64,000 bases of DNA, taken from contig NZ_QGTQ01000002.1 of assembly GCF_003182255.1 (NCBI RefSeq), positions 509,048 to 573,047 on the forward strand. The letters run 5' to 3'. This DNA is from Paenibacillus cellulosilyticus (GTDB lineage Bacteria > Bacillota > Bacilli > Paenibacillales > Paenibacillaceae). Every line of letters starts with the position of its first letter. Within the stretch, counting starts at the first letter, position 1. Below the pieces are notes generated by a model. The model saw nothing but the letters and a program-made list of their open reading frames with translations. It made no database searches and was not told where the DNA came from. A program made the translations under genes and the position numbers. Positions 53,698 to 63,449 of the stretch are shown one piece after another.

Positions 53698-55056
53698 TTA
53701 GTCCTTCCTGCTCCGCACCGGCCAAGCCATCGTCTGGATTCCGAGCTGCCGCTTGACGATCACGACCATTGCCGTGTTCCACATTGCCACAGACAATGAG
53801 GCTGCAATCGCTCCGCCGACCATTCCCATTGTCGGGATAAGCGCTGCGTTAAGCAGCGCATTGACGATCGCTGCGGCAATCAACACCTTCGTAAGCGAGG
53901 ATGTACGTCCTGTCATCGTCGCCACTGTGCCGTTCTGCCCGCAGAACGAGCTGTACAATTGGCCTGCAGCTAGAATGAGCAGCGGCACATAAGCATCGTG
54001 GAACGCCGGGCCGAAAAAGCCGAGCACCCATCTTCCACCAATGGCAAGGCCTGCGAAAACGACTGCCGCGAACAAAAATCCTGCGCGGCCAGACGTTTCG
54101 CATACCCGCTGCAGCCCCTTCATATCGCCCCGGGCATACGTCTCGGATACGAGCGGCGACGCTGTCATGTTAATGGCTGTAAACATGAACGACACGAGCG
54201 ATGCCAAACGGACTGCCGCAGAGAAAATACCCGTTGATGTCTCATCGATCATTACGCCCATCATGAGCACATTCAGCTGTCCAAGCACAAGGTACATCCC
54301 CGCATTGATCATGAGCGACGTCGAAATTCGAAGCCACCCTTTCGTCTCATAGCGCGGCGCGAGACCCGACGTATGCGGCAGTAGACGCTTACGAAGGACA
54401 ACCGCTCCGATCACATAAGAGAGGATGACGGATACGGCGAATGACAACATCGCTGTTCCAGCGTCAGCCTTCCATCCAAGTGATGCAGCGGCGGCAAGCG
54501 AGCCGATTGTTAGAATCGGGCGAATGATTTTCTCCGGCATCTGCGCAAACAGCACATCCTTGAGTGCTTGCAGCGCGCTTTGCCGAAGCGTCGCCAGCGT
54601 CAGCAGCGGCACGGTCGCGAAGCCTGCTGCATAGGTCACCGTACGCTCGGACATTTCACCTCCCGATTGTACGAGGACGACAGCGATTCCAATAACAGCC
54701 GCCGCGGATGAAAGCGCTAGTCCGAACTGATTGCCTCGGCGGAGCAGCCCGGTAAGCAGCGCCCACTCCCCTTTCGCCCGATAAGCCGCCGCCATGCGCA
54801 CGATCGTCGTATCGAAGCCGAGCTTGGCTGGGAATACAACGAATGTCGTAATCGTCGTAACGAAAGCGAACAAGCCGTATCCCTCCGCTCCCAACATACG
54901 TGCCAGCGCGACCTGCATGAGCATGGACAGCCCCATTCCCGCGGAATTGATCAGGAAGCTGATGCTGCCTCCGCGGGCAAGACGCTTGCGCATCGAGTTC
55001 GTCCCATCGGCACGAGGCAAGTTCGCCGCTTGCGCCTGCTGCGCTTCCGCACTCAT
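53698..55056 (-). CDS. Oligosaccharide flippase (Wzx/EpsK-like)
   Basis: 452 residues with about 12-14 hydrophobic helices of the MATE/polysaccharide-transporter superfamily; GGSISFLINSAGMGLSMLMQ at the N-terminus and QLYSSFCGQNG near residue 375. It should flip the finished lipid-linked repeat unit across the membrane. The start ATG at 55056 overlaps the upstream stop (ATGA). A 67-base gap separates it from the pyruvyl transferase gene, one of the few gaps in the operon. Confidence 0.92.
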   Translation of the reverse strand: MSAEAQQAQAANLPRADGTNSMRKRLARGGSISFLINSAGMGLSMLMQVALARMLGAEGYGLFAFVTTITTFVVFPAKLGFDTTIVRMAAAYRAKGEWALLTGLLRRGNQFGLALSSAAAVIGIAVVLVQSGGEMSERTVTYAAGFATVPLLTLATLRQSALQALKDVLFAQMPEKIIRPILTIGSLAAAASLGWKADAGTAMLSFAVSVILSYVIGAVVLRKRLLPHTSGLAPRYETKGWLRISTSLMINAGMYLVLGQLNVLMMGVMIDETSTGIFSAAVRLASLVSFMFTAINMTASPLVSETYARGDMKGLQRVCETSGRAGFLFAAVVFAGLAIGGRWVLGFFGPAFHDAYVPLLILAAGQLYSSFCGQNGTVATMTGRTSSLTKVLIAAAIVNALLNAALIPTMGMVGGAIAASLSVAMWNTAMVVIVKRQLGIQTMAWPVRSRKD

Positions 55057-56882
55057 GAGACGTTGGAATACGTCGGCACGAGATGCTTCAGTACCGCGCG
55101 GATTGCTTCAGGCTCATGGGCGATAACCTGTTCCAGCTTGCGAATCTCGAATTCAAGCTCCGTTCGATTCAACTGAACCGGCTTCCCGATGAAGATCCGG
55201 TCATGCATCGTGGACGTAAGTCCTTCCTCGCTTGTCAGCAGCTCTTCATACAGCTTCTCGCCTTCTCTTATGCCAGAGAAACGGATATCGATATCGACAT
55301 TCGGCTCGTAACCGGATAGGCGGATCAAGTCGACGGCAAGATCGTAGATTTTGACCGGCTTGCCCATATCGAGAATGAACACTTCCCCGCCTTTGGCGAA
55401 AGCGCCGGCTTGAATGACCAGCTGTACAGCTTCTGGTATCGTCATAAAATATCGCACCATCTCCGGGTGCGTTACCGTAACAGGTCCCCCTTTGGCGATC
55501 TGATCCTTGAACCGCGGAATGACACTGCCTCGGCTGCCAAGTACGTTGCCGAACCGAACCGCGACGAACTTCGTCTTGCTGTGCTTGTCCAAGCTTTGAA
55601 TAAACATCTCTGCGATTCGCTTCGTCGTTCCCATGACACTTGTCGGGTTAACCGCCTTATCGGTCGAGATCAGCACGAAGCGTTCTGCGCCATAGATGTC
55701 CGCGCACTCGGATACGTTCTTCGTGCCCAGCACATTGTTCTTGATTGCCTCCGCCGGATTGCGTTCCATCAGCGGTACATGCTTGTGAGCCGCCGCATGG
55801 AAGATAACCTCGGGCCGATAGGCCTGGAACACTTCCTCAATCCGCTCGCGATCTTGTACGTCCGCAATGACCGTTTCAATCGGCAGCGACGGGAACAGCG
55901 CCCTCATTTCCATCTCGATCGAGTAGATGCTGTTCTCGCCATGGCCAAGAAGCAGCAGCCGATCCGGCGCGAACGGTGCAATCTGTCGGCACAGCTCGGA
56001 GCCGATGGAGCCGCCAGCACCGGTCACGAGTACAACCTTGCTGCTCACATAACCTGCGATATGCTCCAGGTCGGTCCTGATTGGATCACGTCCCAGCAAG
56101 TCTTCCACCTGTACGTCACGGACCCGAAAGGCACCGCTGCGGTTATCGATCATTTCCTGCAAATCAGGCACGATCTTCAGCTTCGCCTTCGTCTTCTTGC
56201 AAATATGGACGATTTCAGAAATTTGGGTCTTCGATACGGATGGCATTGCGATAATAATGTCGTCGATATGGCGCGATTCACTTACACATGGAATGTCTCG
56301 TCTGCCACCAAACACGGGCAGGCCGAGCACATGCATCCCTTGCTTGTAGGGATCGTCGTCTATGAAGCCAACAGGCGTCATAAGCATGCCGTCATTTTGC
56401 AGCATATCGCGAGCGATCAGCGTTCCGCAGTTGCCCGCTCCGATAATGAGCGTCTTGCGGCCATTGGCTGGCTTGCGCGCACCAAACTTGTGGCAGAATG
56501 CCCGCCATGCAAGGCGAGGCCCCGCAGCCACCGCGACCATGCCAAGCGCATGGTGCGTAAGCAGCAGCACCGGAAGCGCCCGACCTTCCGCCAGCGAAAA
56601 AAGTACGTAAGGCACAGCTGCTGCAGCGACTGCTGCTTTAATCAGCGATACCGCTTCCTCGATGCCGGCATATTGCCAAATGCGCCGGTGCAGCCGAAGC
56701 CCTACCATGCACCAGCCGCCTATCAGCGCTGAGACCGCCGCGTAGAGGAGCCACTGCCAATCGCCTGCCTTCCACACCGTCATCCCGGTGCTGGCCATCA
56801 GCTTCTGCGCACCATACAGGCTAAGCAGTACAGCTGCCAAGTCCCAGGCCACGAACAATTTCATCCGAAGAGTCCCGAACAT
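55053..56882 (-). CDS. UDP-GlcNAc 4,6-dehydratase, long membrane form (PglF/EpsC/CapD-like)
   Basis: 609 residues. Four hydrophobic helices (about 5-130) are followed by a CoA/NAD-binding-like domain (about 150-270, LIIGAGNCGTLIARDM) and an SDR domain with TGAGGSIGSELCRQI (about 292), AHKHVPLMERNP and STDKAVNPTSVMGTTKR. The Met-Lys pair in place of Tyr-x3-Lys is typical of this family. It dehydrates UDP-GlcNAc to a 4-keto-6-deoxy sugar. Two ATGs (56885 and 56882) follow AGGAGG; the second has the better spacing. It heads the glycan genes, and a 69-bp repeat separates it from the kinase gene. Confidence 0.93.
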   Translation of the reverse strand: MFGTLRMKLFVAWDLAAVLLSLYGAQKLMASTGMTVWKAGDWQWLLYAAVSALIGGWCMVGLRLHRRIWQYAGIEEAVSLIKAAVAAAAVPYVLFSLAEGRALPVLLLTHHALGMVAVAAGPRLAWRAFCHKFGARKPANGRKTLIIGAGNCGTLIARDMLQNDGMLMTPVGFIDDDPYKQGMHVLGLPVFGGRRDIPCVSESRHIDDIIIAMPSVSKTQISEIVHICKKTKAKLKIVPDLQEMIDNRSGAFRVRDVQVEDLLGRDPIRTDLEHIAGYVSSKVVLVTGAGGSIGSELCRQIAPFAPDRLLLLGHGENSIYSIEMEMRALFPSLPIETVIADVQDRERIEEVFQAYRPEVIFHAAAHKHVPLMERNPAEAIKNNVLGTKNVSECADIYGAERFVLISTDKAVNPTSVMGTTKRIAEMFIQSLDKHSKTKFVAVRFGNVLGSRGSVIPRFKDQIAKGGPVTVTHPEMVRYFMTIPEAVQLVIQAGAFAKGGEVFILDMGKPVKIYDLAVDLIRLSGYEPNVDIDIRFSGIREGEKLYEELLTSEEGLTSTMHDRIFIGKPVQLNRTELEFEIRKLEQVIAHEPEAIRAVLKHLVPTYSNVS

Positions 56883-56892
56883 CATGTCCCTC

Positions 56893-57030
56893 CTAAACTT
56901 TTGTGGGAATATGCAATCCAAATTGGATTGCATGAAGCAAAAGTAGCATCGAAAGCATCAACTAAACTTTTGTGAGTATACGAAATCCGAATTGAATTGC
57001 TGAGAACAAAAGCAGCAGCAAAGCCGCCGC
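56893..57030. repeat. 69-bp tandem repeat against the PglF-like ribosome binding site
   Basis: Copies at 56893 and 56962 (69 bp apart) start with CTAAACTTTTGTG. The first holds a palindrome at 56911-56933 with 11-base arms ATGCAATCCAA and TTGGATTGCAT around one base. The second copy ends exactly at the stop of the kinase gene, and the first touches the SD. Same family as the spacers at 17292 and 37238. Confidence 0.85.
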
Positions 57031-57714
57031 TTACTTTTGCTCGCTATATTCGTAGTAAGAATACCCTTCCTTCGGAGGTGTTCCGTTTAACGCCACACCA
57101 ACGATTCTTGCTTTTACGAGCAGCAGCGCTTCTCGTGCCTTCACCGCTTCTCGACGTTTCGCCCCTCGGGCGTTGACGACGAGAAGTACGCCGTCACACC
57201 GCGTCGCCATAATTTGCGCATCGCTGACAGCGAGTACTGGCGGCGTATCAATCAGCACCACATCATAGTGCTCTCGCAGCTGCTCCAGCAATCGATCCAT
57301 CCGCGACGCATCCAGCAGCTCGGACGGATTCGGCGGTACCGGACCTGACGTCAGCACATGCACGTTTTTGATACGGGTCGATTGGACCGCTTCTGCCCAT
57401 TCCGCCTGACCGGATAATACCTGAGACAGACCGCTGCGGTTTGACACCGAAAACGTCTGATGAACGGTTGGCTTGCGCATATCACAATCGAGCAGCAGCA
57501 CACGCTGTTCTGCTTGTGCATAAACCGTGGCCAAATTGACCGCGGTCGTCGATTTGCCCTCTTTTGCGCCAGCCGAAGTGATCATGAGCACCTTCAGCGC
57601 TTTCTCGGACTCTGAATATTTCAAGTTCGTGCGCAGCTTGCGGTACGCTTCCGATATCGGCGACATCGGATTCGTGTCGGCAATGATGGATCGCATTTTG
57701 GAATTAGGAGACAC
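57031..57714 (-). CDS. CpsD/EpsB-like tyrosine kinase (BY-kinase)
   Basis: 227 residues. Walker A is TSAGAKEGKSTTAVNLA near residue 50, Walker A' is VLLLDCDMRKPT and Walker B is VVLIDTPP. A Tyr-rich C-terminus, GYSYYEYSEQK, is the autophosphorylation cluster. BY-kinases work with a Wzz-like membrane activator to set polymer length and export. The start is a GTG at 57714, overlapping the stop of the activator gene by 11 bases, so they act as a pair. Confidence 0.94.
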   Translation of the reverse strand: MSPNSKMRSIIADTNPMSPISEAYRKLRTNLKYSESEKALKVLMITSAGAKEGKSTTAVNLATVYAQAEQRVLLLDCDMRKPTVHQTFSVSNRSGLSQVLSGQAEWAEAVQSTRIKNVHVLTSGPVPPNPSELLDASRMDRLLEQLREHYDVVLIDTPPVLAVSDAQIMATRCDGVLLVVNARGAKRREAVKAREALLLVKARIVGVALNGTPPKEGYSYYEYSEQK

Positions 57715-58465
57715 GCGCTACACCTGCCTTTGTATCTTTCTCCTGCGGCGGCTGACTCCGCTGCTTCGGCGTTATGTCCCCTTGCTTCATGTACGGCACG
57801 GATACGAGCGCTGGGAGCATCAAGTAATGCTGCACATCATCTTCCGTCCGGATGGAATCATCGAAGTAATCGAGCAGCAGCACCAGACCAATACCGAGCA
57901 GCACCGAAACGACTGCCCCGATTGCCATATTGAGCGCAATATCCGGCTTAACTGGAGATGGCATTTTGTCCGCGTCAGCCATGTCCAGCAGGTACACGTT
58001 GTCGACCTTCATGATTTTCGGGATTTGCAATTGGAACACTTGGGATACACTGTTGACGATCTTTGCCGCCCGCTTGTAGTCCGTGTCTTGATAATAAAGC
58101 GTGACAACCTGCGTGCCATTCACCGAGCTGAATCGGATTCCCTTCATCAGCTGCTCGGGGGACACGTCAATATCAGGGTGCTTCTCGACAACCAGGCTCA
58201 TAATGGACGGCGTTTTAATAATTTCTTTGTACGTGTTAATCAAGCTAAGATTCGTATTGATCATGTTCAAATCAAGCTGGAACCCCCCGGCCTTTGCGAC
58301 CGGCGAATTAACAATGAGCTTCGTATACGCCTGATAGACCGGCTTCGTGAACCACGTACTGTATGCTCCTATGGCCGCCGTCCCTATCACCCCTATGACG
58401 AGCACGATCCACAGTTTTTTCCGAATGAGCGATACGATCAATTTCAGATCAAGTTCTTTGGTCAA
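57704..58465 (-). CDS. Wzz/YveK-like chain-length regulator and kinase activator
   Basis: 253 residues with an N-terminal hydrophobic helix (about 20-40, IVLVIGVIGTAAIGAYS), an external coiled-coil domain and a second helix near residue 175 preceded by PSPVKPDIA, the proline-rich motif of the family. A short cytoplasmic tail follows. It activates the tyrosine kinase encoded next and controls chain length. First gene of the operon, with a long leader region upstream. Confidence 0.93.
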   Translation of the reverse strand: MTKELDLKLIVSLIRKKLWIVLVIGVIGTAAIGAYSTWFTKPVYQAYTKLIVNSPVAKAGGFQLDLNMINTNLSLINTYKEIIKTPSIMSLVVEKHPDIDVSPEQLMKGIRFSSVNGTQVVTLYYQDTDYKRAAKIVNSVSQVFQLQIPKIMKVDNVYLLDMADADKMPSPVKPDIALNMAIGAVVSVLLGIGLVLLLDYFDDSIRTEDDVQHYLMLPALVSVPYMKQGDITPKQRSQPPQEKDTKAGVARVS

Positions 58466-59172
58466 TCGACATTAACCTCCATCCTTTTCCATCAAGCTGC
58501 TTCATTCGATTCGACTCGATTATGTCACAACCCGTTACGGGCGAATGAGGGGACAAGGTAATATTTTCAATTAGGCATGCAAAATCAATTTATCCAACGA
58601 TGGACTGCGCTTTATTTCCTAATCTTGACACATTCGATTCTAGAAATAGCATACAAAATAAACTTACCGTCTATCATTTATGCTATTATTTGTAAATAAA
58701 AATCATTTTTGCGTGAATGCAAATACGTTTGCGTTGTCCGACCTTGGAAACATTTTTTACAAAACCCCCACAAATTCCAGGAATGCCATAGCAGCACGGA
58801 CTTTCGCCCGTCTAAATTGCCACGCAACGACGCAATCACAGTTGCGTGACCGCAAAGAGGGAACCACAGCTCGGGGGACTTGCGATGCACGATGGTGAGC
58901 TCTCTAGGCCATACGCCTCCTTGCCCTCCAGTGGCACCTAAATAAAGAAGCACCATCCGTACTGCGCTTTCCGTCACACATGCCACAAGTACCCGGCTTT
59001 CTCCTCATGCAGTCCTACAATCCGTCCCACACCATTACCTAAGTAGACCTATTCACTCCACAACAAGCTGCGATACATATGCTTCAGCAACCATAAATCT
59101 CAGCCTTCTGCTACAATTTCGCCACATCCTGCCATGAAAACGCCGCTCTCTCGCCTCAAAAGGTGCACCTAA
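58466..59172. other. Long intergenic region upstream of the exopolysaccharide operon
   Basis: No gene is supported in this stretch of about 700 bases between the operon and the metY terminator. An extended -10 box on the minus strand (TGACATAAT, 58527-58519) is next to a palindrome CCCGTTACGGG (58531-58541). Further up are an 8-bp inverted repeat CACGCAAC/GTTGCGTG (58821-58828, 58841-58848) and GGGGG/CCCCC runs that could pair. It may be a long 5' leader or control region. I could not match it to a known riboswitch. Confidence 0.4.
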
Positions 59173-59173
59173 C

Positions 59174-59208
59174 GAAAAAAACGGCTCCCGCACATGGCGG
59201 AAGCCGGT
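59174..59208 (-). terminator. Terminator of metY
   Basis: On the minus strand GGCTTCCGC and GCGGGAGCC arms around CATGT are followed by GTTTTTTT. Confidence 0.88.
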
Positions 59209-59244
59209 ATCTTTTATTCCATATATTATTCAATCACGCCGCAA

Positions 59245-60570
<1,326 letters not shown>

Positions 60571-60602
60571 CTAATGGGTTGTGTACAGCTTGTTGACGGT
60601 AT

Positions 60603-60655
60603 ACAAAAAAAACGAAATCGCAGTGCGCCTCCTTAGGCTTTCTTCGATCTCGTTT
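60603..60655 (-). terminator. Attenuator-like terminator in the metY leader
   Basis: On the minus strand AACGAGATCG and CGATTTCGTT form an outer stem (one mismatch) around an inner GCCT/AGGC stem, followed by TTTTTTTT. It lies between the promoter and metY, so it must be read through for metY to be made. Confidence 0.65.
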
Positions 60656-60724
60656 CCAGTGCATCCGGTCAACGGGTTATATCCAATTCCATAGAACATA
60701 CAAAATGGCACAAGGCCTTCCTTC

Positions 60725-60753
60725 ATTGTCATAGACAACCATTCCGCTGTCAA
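60725..60753 (-). promoter_or_regulatory. Promoter of metY
   Basis: On the minus strand TTGACA (60753-60748) and GACAAT (60730-60725) are 17 bases apart. Transcription is expected near 60718, giving a leader of about 155 bases. Confidence 0.6.
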
Positions 60754-60853
60754 GATGAATACCGATTGTTCTTATCGATTTCACAGGCTATTCTATTGTT
60801 AGTCCAATCTAAACGTGCGCCTAATCCATAAATTCCGATAGGAGGTTATGCTT

Positions 60854-61744
60854 TTGACAACAGCTGCTATCCGATACGGTACGTACGGCTATCGCTTCGC
60901 TGAGCAGCAGGTCGGTCCGTTGTTCCGTCCGTTTGCCGTCGGCTTCGATCGCGTTAGCGATATGAACTACGATTGGGACGGCCTGAAGCGTGTCGACGGC
61001 CCACTCTATCTGCTCCAATACACCGTTTCCGGCCGCGGTGCCATCCGAATCGGAGATACGACACACATACTCGAAGCGGGACAAGCCTTTCTCGTCGACA
61101 TTCCCGGCGATCACCGCTATTATCTGCCAGAGGGAAGCGAGTACTGGGAGTTTTATTTTGCCTTGTTCCGCCAACAGCATGCGGAAGGTCTGTGGGCCGA
61201 TATTATAAGGAAGCTTGGCAGCGTTCCCTCACTTCCTGTCGATAGTCCTACAGTCCGCACCCTTCGCAGCTTGTACACCGACGCCCAGCAGAATCGGCTG
61301 CAGGACGCCTATCAAGCATCCGCGGCTGTCTACCAATTGCTGATGGATCTGCTGCGCTCCGCCAGTGCCGATCATCAAGCCCGGGACAACTGGCCGGACG
61401 CTGTTCGCCGCGCAGCCGAGCTGATCGAACAAGATTGCGTCGCCTTCAGCAATCTCGACGAGATTGCCGCAGCGACAGGCGCGTCTAAGTTCCATCTGTC
61501 ACGCGCCTTCACCCGCTATGTCGGCATGCCGCCAATGACCTACGTCACGAAGCTGCGAATGGAACGTGCAGCAGAGCTGCTGCGCGGCTCAACCTACCAT
61601 TCATCTACGATTGCGGAGCAGCTGGGTTATTCCAGCGCCAGCTACTTCACGAAAGTATTTCACCAGTGGGTAGGCTGTACGCCGGGCGAGTTCCGCGAAG
61701 GGCGGGCAACCGCATCGATCGACCGGCTGAACATCTATACGTAA
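60854..61744 (+). CDS. AraC-family regulator of the alpha-galactosidase
   Basis: 296 residues. The N-terminal cupin-like domain (about 50-130) has RGAIRIGDTTHILEAGQAFL, and two HTH units lie at the C-terminus (KFHLSRAFTRYVGMPPMTYV and LGYSSASYFTKVFHQWVG). An ATG at 60848 is only 2 bases after AGGAGG, so a TTG at 60854 is preferred. It lies 169 bases upstream of the GH27 gene in the same direction, so it probably activates it in response to a galactoside (inference). Confidence 0.92.
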   Translation: MTTAAIRYGTYGYRFAEQQVGPLFRPFAVGFDRVSDMNYDWDGLKRVDGPLYLLQYTVSGRGAIRIGDTTHILEAGQAFLVDIPGDHRYYLPEGSEYWEFYFALFRQQHAEGLWADIIRKLGSVPSLPVDSPTVRTLRSLYTDAQQNRLQDAYQASAAVYQLLMDLLRSASADHQARDNWPDAVRRAAELIEQDCVAFSNLDEIAAATGASKFHLSRAFTRYVGMPPMTYVTKLRMERAAELLRGSTYHSSTIAEQLGYSSASYFTKVFHQWVGCTPGEFREGRATASIDRLNIYT

Positions 61745-61913
61745 AGGCATGCCCGATCATCCAGCATATGCGCAAGATTTTACAACCCATTCGCAAGATG
61801 TTGGGATAGGCAAGCTCCTTTCTTTGCAATATGATAGGGATAATAGCATGTTACGCAGTTAAGAACAGCTGCTCCTCATGCAGCAAGAAACTATCAGAAG
61901 AGAGGTTACTACA

Positions 61914-63203
61914 TTGACGAACCATAAGCATCATAATTATGCAGAGCTTCCGCCAATGGGCTGGAACAGCTGGGACTGCTACGGCGCAGCCGTAAATGAA
62001 GACGACGTGCGCGGCAACGCTGACTATATGGCAGCAAACCTGAAGCAATTCGGCTGGGATACGATCGTAGTCGATATCCAATGGTCGGAGCCAGGCGCGA
62101 ATTCCTCCCACTATCGCAAATATGTACCGCTTGAAATGGACGAGTATTCCCGCCTCATGCCAGCGGTGAACCGTTTCCCATCCGCTGCGAACGGCCAAGG
62201 CTTCAAGCCGCTGGCGGATTATGTACACGGTCTGGGCCTGAAATTCGGCATTCACATTATGCGAGGCATTCCACGCCAAGCTGCACATGCAGATACGGCA
62301 TTGCTCGGCACGACGGCAACGGCGCGTCAAATCGCGCATCCGAACTCGATTTGTCCTTGGAACACGGATATGTACGGTCTCGACGTGAACGTAGAAGGCG
62401 CGCAAGCGTATTATGACTCGCTGTTCCAGCTGTATGCTTCGTGGGGCGTTGACTACATTAAAGTCGATGACATCGCTGATTCCCGTCTGTACGGCATCCA
62501 TATGGATGAGATCAAAATGATTCGCAAATCGATCGACAAATGCGGTCGCCCGATGGTGCTCAGCCTGTCCCCAGGACCAGCGCCAGTCGATCGCGCGCAA
62601 GAGCTGATCGAGAACGCGAACATGTGGCGTATCACGGACGACTTCTGGGACATCTGGCATCTGCTGCTCGACATGTTCGACCGCTGCGAGCGTTGGGCAC
62701 CCCATGTTGGTCCCGGCCACTGGCCGGACTGCGACATGCTGCCGCTCGGCCACATCGGCATCCGTTCCGTTGATGGCGGCGGCGCTGACCGTATGACGCG
62801 CTTCACGCGCGACGAGCAGCGTACGATGATGTCGCTCTGGTCGATCTTCCGCTCCCCGCTCATGTTTGGCGGCGAGCTGCGCGATAACGACGACTGGACG
62901 AACTCGCTCTTGACGAACGAGGAAGTGATCCGCGTTCTGCGCGAAGGCTCCAATGCACGTCTTATCAGCCGTGAAGACGGCCGTGTTGTATGGGCTTCCG
63001 ATGCAGCCGACGGCTCCCTCAACGTTGCACTGTTCAACGTTGGTGAAGAGAAGCAAGCTGTATCGGCTGAATGGTCCGCACTCGGCTTTGCGCAAGCAGG
63101 TTCGGTTCGCGACCTGTGGGAGCGCCAAGACCTCGGCTCGCTGGACAAGCTCGCATTCGAGCTTGCACCACACGCTTCGATTCTCCTGAACGTGAAAGCT
63201 TAA
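61914..63203 (+). CDS. Alpha-galactosidase (GH27)
   Basis: 429 residues. GH27 features are PPMGWNSWDCYGAAV near the N-terminus, the nucleophile Asp in VDYIKVDDIADS and the second acid in ITDDFWDIWHLL. The C-terminal part is a beta domain (EKQAVSAEWSALGF). There is no signal peptide, so it acts inside the cell on imported galactosides. A TTG at 61914 with GAGAGG upstream is preferred over the ATG at 61878, which has no site. The AraC gene lies upstream. Confidence 0.92.
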   Translation: MTNHKHHNYAELPPMGWNSWDCYGAAVNEDDVRGNADYMAANLKQFGWDTIVVDIQWSEPGANSSHYRKYVPLEMDEYSRLMPAVNRFPSAANGQGFKPLADYVHGLGLKFGIHIMRGIPRQAAHADTALLGTTATARQIAHPNSICPWNTDMYGLDVNVEGAQAYYDSLFQLYASWGVDYIKVDDIADSRLYGIHMDEIKMIRKSIDKCGRPMVLSLSPGPAPVDRAQELIENANMWRITDDFWDIWHLLLDMFDRCERWAPHVGPGHWPDCDMLPLGHIGIRSVDGGGADRMTRFTRDEQRTMMSLWSIFRSPLMFGGELRDNDDWTNSLLTNEEVIRVLREGSNARLISREDGRVVWASDAADGSLNVALFNVGEEKQAVSAEWSALGFAQAGSVRDLWERQDLGSLDKLAFELAPHASILLNVKA

Positions 63204-63218
63204 TTACTATAATGAATA

Positions 63219-63265
63219 AGGCACCAGGCATGCGCTTGCTAGCGCGATTGCCTGGTGCCTTTTTG
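63219..63265 (+). terminator. Terminator of the alpha-galactosidase gene
   Basis: AAGGCACCAGGC and GCCTGGTGCCTT are perfect arms with an inner GCGC/GCGC pair, followed by TTTTT. Confidence 0.9.
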
Positions 63266-63370
63266 CCAAATTCAGTTGGCCTAGCACGCAAACGGTTGCC
63301 ACAACGCTTATCCAGCCTTGAATGGACCATCCTCGGTTGTAAACATTCCTGTAGAGTCTAAGAATTGAGC

Positions 63371-63400
63371 TTGGACAAAAAAAGGAGCGCCTCGTATGAT
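63371..63400 (+). promoter_or_regulatory. Transposase promoter
   Basis: TTGGAC (63371-63376) and TATGAT (63395-63400) are 18 bases apart, 50 bases before the transposase start. Confidence 0.55.
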
Positions 63401-63444
63401 GGGGGTTGAACGGATCAATGTCCTAATACCCATCAGGAGGCGCT
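63386..63444 (+). promoter_or_regulatory. Leader hairpin that sequesters the transposase ribosome binding site
   Basis: AGCGCCTC (63386-63393) and TGATGGG (63397-63403) pair with GAGGCGCT (63437-63444) and CCCATCA (63429-63435), a 15-bp stem with a small internal loop. The 3' arm contains the AGGAGG site. Its 5' arm lies inside the -35/-10 spacer of the promoter, so only transcripts from outside can form it. Confidence 0.65.
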
Positions 63445-63449
63445 TAATA

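Noticed and set aside
57031..58465. EAR-type antitermination element between the kinase and dehydratase genes
   Set aside because: The gap between 56883 and 57030 is filled by the 69-bp repeat, and I cannot find the conserved EAR blocks there.
60571..60699. Leader peptide upstream of metY
   Set aside because: An in-frame ATG at 60699 exists but has no ribosome binding site, and the frame runs through the terminator stem into the metY SD. A peptide-based attenuator cannot be supported.
61851..63173. Minus-strand frame of 440 codons over the alpha-galactosidase
   Set aside because: The plus strand encodes a full GH27 enzyme with catalytic residues and a usable start; the antisense frame has no family pattern.
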